Below are positions 33,266 to 41,094 of a DNA stretch of 41,094 bases, piece by piece. Each line of letters begins with the position of its first letter. The first letter of the stretch is position 1. The position numbers and the translations under genes are program-made. The notes beneath the pieces were generated by a model. It ran no database searches, had not been told where the DNA came from, and saw only the letters and a program-made list of their open reading frames with translations. Source of the stretch: Promethearchaeota archaeon (lineage in GTDB: Archaea; Asgardarchaeota; Lokiarchaeia; Sigyniarchaeales; SOKP01). Location of the stretch: assembly GCA_030606095.1 (NCBI GenBank), contig JAUWHC010000001.1, positions 1 to 41,094 on the forward strand, given 5' to 3'.

Positions 33266-34054
33266 ATGATTACCAATAAAAATAATCATTCTGATGTTCC
33301 TAAAACACATCCCCGATATGAGAGCTTAAAACATCGTCATAAAATTATAGAAGGGATGAAAAATCTAGTTGTAGCTGAGGCTGGTTTAATAGCTCATGGG
33401 AGAGGTGAATGTTTTGATTACATTTTAGGTGAAAAAACAAATGAAGCTGCTAAAAGAGCCATTAAAGCTGCAGTAGCAATGCTTCTGCTTGCCAAAAAGC
33501 CAGTGATTAGCGTTAATGGGAATATTGCGGCTCTAGTACCTCATGAACTCGTTAAACTTTCGAATGTGATAGATGCTCCACTCGAAATAAATTTATTTTA
33601 TAGGAAAGAAGGACGAATCAAGGCTATTAAGAATGTATTAGAAAAGGCAGGAGCTATTGATATTCGAGGTATTAATGAAGAAAAAATGGTTGAAATTGAA
33701 GGATTGGATAGTAATAGAAGGTTAGTAGAATCAATTCAAAATTCTGATGTAATAATGGTCCCTTTAGAAGATGGAGACCGAACAGAAACATTAAAAAGGA
33801 TCGGAAAAAAAGTAATCGCAGTCGATTTAAATCCAATTAGTAGAACTTCAATATGGGCAGATATTACGATTGTAGACAATATTGTCAGAACATTACCTGT
33901 AATGATTGCTATCGCTAAAAAATTAAAACATGTTGATAAGAAAGAATTGCAAAGTATTATCGATAATTTTAATAACAGAAAAAACATTCTTTTATCTTTA
34001 GAAACTATAATTCGATATGTTAAAAAACAAAAAAAAATGCTTTCAAAATTGTAA
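33266..34054 (+). CDS. 4-phosphopantoate-beta-alanine ligase
   Basis: Archaeal phosphopantothenate synthetase (DUF137 family), which joins 4-phosphopantoate and beta-alanine using ATP. Characteristic segments are HPRYESLKHRHKIIEGM, GLIAHGRGECFDYILGE, KKPVISVNGNIAALVP, EINLFYRKEGR, VPLEDGDRTETLKRIGKKVIA and DLNPISRTS (each about in family order). The length of 262 residues is normal. It completes the route started by the pantoate kinase at 8873-9835. Confidence 0.93.
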   Translation: MITNKNNHSDVPKTHPRYESLKHRHKIIEGMKNLVVAEAGLIAHGRGECFDYILGEKTNEAAKRAIKAAVAMLLLAKKPVISVNGNIAALVPHELVKLSNVIDAPLEINLFYRKEGRIKAIKNVLEKAGAIDIRGINEEKMVEIEGLDSNRRLVESIQNSDVIMVPLEDGDRTETLKRIGKKVIAVDLNPISRTSIWADITIVDNIVRTLPVMIAIAKKLKHVDKKELQSIIDNFNNRKNILLSLETIIRYVKKQKKMLSKL

Positions 34055-34167
34055 AAAATCGAATTTAAACCTTTTTATTATTTAAAAAAGCTTAAAAAGT
34101 TCTAAAATAATATTTTATATAGCTATAATTTTAAATGTCAAGAACTTTAATTTGAACTCACACAACT

Positions 34168-34692
34168 ATGGGTACAGAAAAAGATACGCGGACTAATTAC
34201 TTCAATATTTTCAATGATAACAAACCAATTGTAGTAAGAAGATGCTCCTTAGAAGACTTAGAAGGCGTTATCGAAGTAAACGAAAAAGAATTACCCGAAG
34301 ATTATCCTTACTTTTTTTACAAAAGCATATTAGATAATTATCCAGAAGCCTTTCAAGTTGCTTGTAATAACAACGGAAAAATTATTGGATATATAATGTG
34401 GAGGGTTGAACGATCTCCCTCGATAAATCGTTTGAAATTGACGAATAAAGGACATTTGGTCTCAATAGCCGTTTTAAAGAGCTATAGAAGAGTAGGTATA
34501 GCAGCAACGTTGTTATCCAATTCTATGAAAAAATTAAAAAAATACAAAGTACACGAGTTTGTCTTAGAAGTAAGAGTGAGTAATTATCTTGCTATTAATT
34601 TATACAAAAAATTTAATTTTAATACCAATAACATAAAAGAAAGATATTATAGAGACGGGGAAAATGCGTATTATATGACCCTAAAAGCCTAA
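34168..34692 (+). CDS. GNAT acetyltransferase, NatA/Ard1-RimI like
   Basis: A 174-residue N-alpha-acetyltransferase type enzyme. IVVRRCSLEDLEGVIEVNE is the N-terminal helix pair. GHLVSIAVLKSYRRVGIAATLL holds beta-4 and the acetyl-CoA loop RRVGIA, and LEVRVSNYLAINLYKKFNF is the signature late strand and helix (NxxAixLYxKxGF) of the Ard1/RimI group. It probably acetylates protein N-termini. No operon partner. Confidence 0.87.
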   Translation: MGTEKDTRTNYFNIFNDNKPIVVRRCSLEDLEGVIEVNEKELPEDYPYFFYKSILDNYPEAFQVACNNNGKIIGYIMWRVERSPSINRLKLTNKGHLVSIAVLKSYRRVGIAATLLSNSMKKLKKYKVHEFVLEVRVSNYLAINLYKKFNFNTNNIKERYYRDGENAYYMTLKA

Positions 34693-34697
34693 TTTTC

Positions 34698-35705
34698 TTA
34701 TCTAAAAGATTCTTCTAACCCTTTTATTAAATAAGTAAACATTTCATTTATCGGGACTTTTATACCTACTTCTTTTGCCAAACTTACAATTCTACCATTA
34801 AGAAAGTCAATTTCTGTAAGATTTCCTTTTAGTACATCTTGTAACATTGAATTTTTGTTATTATATGTTTTTTCGGCAACAGAATACATTAGCCTAACAT
34901 AATCCCTATCTAAAAGTTCGATGCATTTTAACTTAGCTACTTCTAACGCCTCTTTAACCGCAGCACTCATTAATTGTTTCAAATTTTCATTCTCTAAAAG
35001 TTTTCCATTATTTAAACGAGTTAACGCCCCTAACGCGTTAATTCCAATGTTTACAAATGCTTTCTCCCAAGTATGCTTAATAATATCGTCAACAATTTCA
35101 GTTTCTAAACCTCCCGCGTCCAGACTTTTTTTTAACATGTTCAATTTTATTTGACCGCTCTCATAACGACTATGATTTTGTTTTTGGGGTTTTAAATAGA
35201 CAAACCCAATTTTTGTAAATCCTACGCCTGTATGATACACGTGACCATATTCTTTCAGTAATGCACCATGCGAAGTAATTATTCTTATAATTTTATTCTC
35301 ATCGCAATATTTCTTCAACAATTCCTCGTTACCGATACCATTCTGCAGAATTATTAACCAATTACTCGAATTAATCAAGGTTTTATATTGAATCATCGCT
35401 CTCTCGCTATCGTATGTCTTAGTCGTTAAAAACAAATAGTCTAATTTGTATTTCTCGTCATTTATTGATTTTTTAGTAAAATCCTCAGCATTCTCGAAAG
35501 CTGTAATATTAGTTAGCGTTATATTACCTTTATCGTTGTATATCTTTATTCCATACTTATTTATTACCTTAGCATGAGCCTTTCTACAAAAAAAATAAAT
35601 CTCTAATGGGTTAGCATCAGTATGAACAGAAGCAAGACATCCTCCGAATAAACTACCAATAGATCCTGGACCAATGAAACCAATTCTTAATAAGTTATGA
35701 TTCAA
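34698..35705 (-). CDS. panE: 2-dehydropantoate 2-reductase (ketopantoate reductase)
   Basis: A 335-residue NADPH-dependent reductase producing pantoate for CoA. The Rossmann motif GFIGPGSIGSLFGG is near residues 9-22. QNGIGNEELL, TSHGALLKEYGHVYHTG, WEKAFVNIGINALGALTRLNNG (catalytic Lys and Asn) and the C-terminal EIDFLNGRIV are typical. Together with pantoate kinase and phosphopantothenate synthetase it gives three successive CoA enzymes in the window. It is convergent with the GNAT gene at 5 nt. Confidence 0.93.
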   Translation of the reverse strand: MNHNLLRIGFIGPGSIGSLFGGCLASVHTDANPLEIYFFCRKAHAKVINKYGIKIYNDKGNITLTNITAFENAEDFTKKSINDEKYKLDYLFLTTKTYDSERAMIQYKTLINSSNWLIILQNGIGNEELLKKYCDENKIIRIITSHGALLKEYGHVYHTGVGFTKIGFVYLKPQKQNHSRYESGQIKLNMLKKSLDAGGLETEIVDDIIKHTWEKAFVNIGINALGALTRLNNGKLLENENLKQLMSAAVKEALEVAKLKCIELLDRDYVRLMYSVAEKTYNNKNSMLQDVLKGNLTEIDFLNGRIVSLAKEVGIKVPINEMFTYLIKGLEESFR

Positions 35706-35768
35706 TTCTTAACCAACATCTTCTAACAACAGAATCTATTATGATTACTCATAAGATAAATTTGTGCT

Positions 35769-36647
35769 TTAATTTAAAAATTTATCTAAACCTGTTTGGC
35801 CTCTTGAATAAGTACCAGACTTTTTCTTTATATCTAATATTCTAACTTGTTCAGGTTCCTTTCTAGGATTTAGATTTAACTCGCGCATCATCATTAAAGA
35901 ATTCTTCGTAGCATACCCCGAAAAATGATTGTTAAAATAAATCCCAACTCTATCAACTTTTTGAACTACATCTCTTATTGAAATTGCCCATTTCTTAATC
36001 TCCTCTTCTTTGAAATAATAATTAAACCAAATTTTTTGCCCATAACCATGAAACCTAATATACGCAAATTTTGGATTTGTAATGTCCATTCTAGGAGGCA
36101 ATAATGGCTCAATAACAGCACAATACGTAAGCGAATTTCTCTTTAAATACTTAAAAACATCAGCATCCATCCAAGATTCGTGCCTAAATTCTATAATCAA
36201 ATTATATCCTTCCCGTTCTGGATTACCTGGCCAATTTTCAATAAAATCTTTTAAATTATCGTAATGCTCCTCTTTATTAAAGGAAGGAGGTAATTGTATT
36301 AAAAACCCTAATAACTTCTTGGATTCTATTAAAGGGCTCATCGATTCTAAAAAATAATCCAGATCGTTTAAACATAAATTAATATCTAACTTATGTTCGT
36401 GAGTAATCTTTCTGTGAAGTTTCGCAGTAAACAAGAAATCTGAGGGAGTCTTGTCTCTCCAGCGGGTTACGACTAATTTCGAAGGAATGTTGTAAAATGT
36501 AGTGTTTATCTCGTTCGTGTAAAATATTTCCGAATAATACGAAAGATAATCCTCCTTTTTCAAACTCCTAGGATAAAATGGCCCTACCCACTCATCATAA
36601 CCCCATCCCGAAGTCCCTATCAAAATCTTATTTTCATTTATTTCCAT
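35769..36647 (-). CDS. DUF72 (YecE-like) TIM-barrel protein
   Basis: A 292-residue protein of the DUF72/YecE family. ILIGTSGWGYDEWVGPFYP opens the barrel, followed by EINTTFYNIPS, FLFTAKLHRKITH, LIIEFRHESW and YIRFHGYG; the family is widespread and of unknown enzymatic activity. It lies downstream of the long region before the 23S gene and is transcribed away from it. Confidence 0.92.
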   Translation of the reverse strand: MEINENKILIGTSGWGYDEWVGPFYPRSLKKEDYLSYYSEIFYTNEINTTFYNIPSKLVVTRWRDKTPSDFLFTAKLHRKITHEHKLDINLCLNDLDYFLESMSPLIESKKLLGFLIQLPPSFNKEEHYDNLKDFIENWPGNPEREGYNLIIEFRHESWMDADVFKYLKRNSLTYCAVIEPLLPPRMDITNPKFAYIRFHGYGQKIWFNYYFKEEEIKKWAISIRDVVQKVDRVGIYFNNHFSGYATKNSLMMMRELNLNPRKEPEQVRILDIKKKSGTYSRGQTGLDKFLN

Positions 36648-36682
36648 TATTAATAAAACAAAAAAATTAATTATTATTAATC

Positions 36683-36742
36683 AGATACTTAGATACTTTA
36701 ATACTTAAATATTCAGATATCTAGATATTCAGATTTTTCAGA
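36683..36742. repeat. Degenerate short repeats with a 12-bp palindrome
   Basis: Units such as AGATACTT and AGATATTCAG recur about five times in 60 bp. Within them ATATCTAGATAT (36717-36728) is a perfect palindrome, flanked on both sides by TTCAG. The stretch is 40-95 bp upstream of the DUF72 gene and could be a regulatory site or replication slippage. Confidence 0.35.
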
Positions 36743-37054
36743 CATTCTAAGTAAACCTTGTAATATTAATATTACTCACTTTTTTTAAAAGAGCCCTTAA
36801 ATGAATTTTTAATTTCTTAATCAATATTTAAATTTTATTTAATTATGATTTTTCCAATATAACTATCGCTAAAAAAATTATTAAACTTCTGCTTATTAAT
36901 CCATTAGGATCTTATTATTTGCCAAATGAAAGAACACTCCTTCCTTTTAAAGTTTATGAATCCCGACCATAAAATTTTTAATTAATAAATTACTCTAATA
37001 TTTCGTCGATGGATTTTTAATTTGTGATTTAAATTTATCCCTATTAACATCGTC
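36743..37054. other. AT-rich intergenic stretch without a recognisable gene
   Basis: Between the repeats and the folded block there is no open frame of note and no tRNA. A TATA-like TTTAAATTTAT at about 37028-37038 would suit a transcript starting near 37060. Confidence 0.5.
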
Positions 37055-37225
37055 GCGTTATTGGCTGAGAAAAATATCTCATCGTTTAGCGATGATATAC
37101 CATCAATAACAGGTACCGGCCTCATGGAAGTTTATCAGAAGTGACTTCGGTCAAAATGCCTGATAATACAGGAAATAAGTGCCTAAAACGACCAATTCCT
37201 CGGTTGTTTAAGGGTTCCGGACCAA
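37055..37225 (+). ncRNA. Candidate structured RNA upstream of 23S rRNA
   Basis: This block is markedly richer in G and C than the surrounding AT-rich DNA and folds into consecutive hairpins. GTTATTG (37057-37063) pairs with CAATAAC (37104-37110), enclosing TCATCG/CGATGA (37079-37095). TTATCAG (37132-37138) pairs with CTGATAA (37160-37166), enclosing TGAC-TTCG-GTCA, a UUCG tetraloop (37142-37153). AAACGACC (37186-37193) pairs with GGTTGTTT (37202-37209). GGT/ACC (37213-37223) closes the set. It may be a separate small RNA or the 5' leader of the 23S precursor. It matches no RNA family I know. Confidence 0.45.
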
Positions 37226-37309
37226 GCACAGACGCAACGAAAAACGAAAACGAACATAAAACGAACAGAACAAACAAGACAACAAACACAAACAACAAAA
37301 CGAAAAGCG
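37217..37309 (+). other. T-depleted A/C/G linker upstream of 23S rRNA
   Basis: In these 93 bases there is a single T (37257), against a genome rich in A and T. The sequence is built of AACGAA, ACAAAC and similar units. Its RNA would be almost free of U, hence unable to form A-U or G-U pairs, so it should be an unstructured spacer. Confidence 0.6.
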
Positions 37310-37335
37310 TGCTCATAAGAACATACTCCCCATAG

Positions 37336-37354
37336 ATATATAATATATAATATT
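37336..37354 (+). promoter_or_regulatory. Possible promoter (TATA region) of the 23S rRNA gene
   Basis: An uninterrupted A/T run with repeated ATATATAAT lies about 95-110 bp before the mature 23S start. If it is the promoter, the 23S leader is about 65-70 nt and the folded block upstream is not part of the transcript. Confidence 0.35.
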
Positions 37355-37447
37355 TTCGTCTCAATTTTTAATTTCAATTTTCAAATATTTATTGTCTCTG
37401 AATACACAAGTCTTTTCACAAGCAATCTGAATCTTTCCTCAAGTAGA

Positions 37448-40898
<3,451 letters not shown>

Positions 40899-40900
40899 CT

Positions 40901-40935
40901 GGAGTTTTTAACTCCACATTTTTTATTTTTTATTA
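40901..40935 (+). terminator. Hairpin and T-run after 23S rRNA
   Basis: GGAGTT (40901-40906) pairs with AACTCC (40910-40915) around TTT, followed within 3 nt by a long T-rich run. This looks like a terminator, directly after the 23S 3' end. It may also assist 3' end processing. Confidence 0.55.
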
Positions 40936-40999
40936 TTATTTTTAATATTTCACTAATTAATTTTATATCAATAATCATCTATAATAAAGATAAGAAATA

Positions 41000-41094
41000 A
41001 TGGTAAATATAAGAAATCTGAAGGAAAACGAAATTCCTAGGTTGTTATACCTCGATCAAAATCATTGGGTAGAATTAGAAAAAGTTGAATATCA
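41000..41094 (+). CDS. Start of a protein-coding gene (truncated by window end)
   Basis: An ATG at 41000 opens a frame through the end of the window (31 codons). It contains LLYLDQNHWVELEKVE. A strand followed by LDQNxW near the N-terminus resembles the first motif of a PIN-like nuclease family, but too little is visible for an assignment. Confidence 0.55.
   Translation, partial: MVNIRNLKENEIPRLLYLDQNHWVELEKVEY

Noticed and set aside
37057..37110. C/D box sRNA reading of the first hairpin (GATGAT and CTGA elements)
   Set aside because: The boxes are in the wrong order and imperfect, and the region forms a nested stem instead.
37141..37377. Small frames on both strands in the 23S leader
   Set aside because: They arise from the T-depleted low-complexity tract and have no protein-like features.

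Overview
The window looks like an Asgard archaeon of the Lokiarchaeia/Promethearchaeota type. It is AT-rich, carries archaeal information-processing genes (TFB, RpoP, aRF1, aIF2-beta, NMD3, Rio1, two RPA-like proteins, FtsZ), and has eukaryote-like genes typical of Asgards: a Ras/Rab-like small GTPase, a profilin-like protein, a RING-like zinc finger protein and a Get3-type ATPase. A free-standing 23S rRNA gene with a greatly enlarged 3' region and no adjacent 16S also fits Lokiarchaeia. The assignment rests on recognised protein families; no search was run.

Layout. 1-330: two tRNA genes (Glu, Asn) interrupted by introns. 340-3231: a small possible ORF, a small GTPase, aIF1 with no standard start codon, an unknown gene and a PfkB sugar kinase. 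3321-10618: RPA1-like protein, a HisA-related protein and MfnB (C1-cofactor biosynthesis), a RING-like protein, GNAT, ProC, pantoate kinase and UMP kinase. 10700-14506: two tail-anchored zinc-ribbon proteins, a twice-interrupted tRNA-Leu, the archaeal shikimate-pathway aldolase (ADH synthase, also without a standard start), a profilin-like gene and small zinc proteins. 14676-22742: TFB, RpoP, PAC2-family protein, YkgJ-like protein, ThiI-like PP-loop enzyme, SWIM zinc finger, glycosyltransferase plus PLP decarboxylase, FtsZ. 22812-25928: a minus-strand ribosome-biogenesis/translation cluster (aIF2-beta, DUF424, NMD3, Rio1, Pno1/Krr1-type KH). 26055-27058: RPA32-like protein and an initiator tRNA with a T-loop intron. 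27216-36647: site-2 protease, tRNA thiolase, Get3, aRF1, phosphopantothenate synthetase, NatA-like acetyltransferase, ketopantoate reductase, DUF72. 36648-41094: a long non-coding leader with a locally GC-rich folded block and a T-depleted linker, the 23S rRNA gene, and the start of one more gene.

How the genes fit together. Three CoA genes (pantoate kinase, phosphopantoate-beta-alanine ligase, ketopantoate reductase) are scattered over the window and give the archaeal route from ketopantoate to phosphopantothenate. MfnB, with the HisA-like protein nearby, points to methanofuran/tetrahydromethanopterin-type C1 metabolism. aRF1, aIF1, aIF2-beta, NMD3, Rio1, Pno1, Get3 and the tRNA-modifying PP-loop enzymes make the window rich in translation functions.

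The most unusual signal is in the tRNAs. All four tRNA genes are interrupted, with seven apparent introns in total. At least five of these lie outside the anticodon loop (D-loop, T-stem, T-loop), and tRNA-Asn alone has three. Other points worth checking are the AUU-type starts of two conserved genes, the structured RNA candidate upstream of the 23S gene, and the large 3' expansion of the 23S rRNA.
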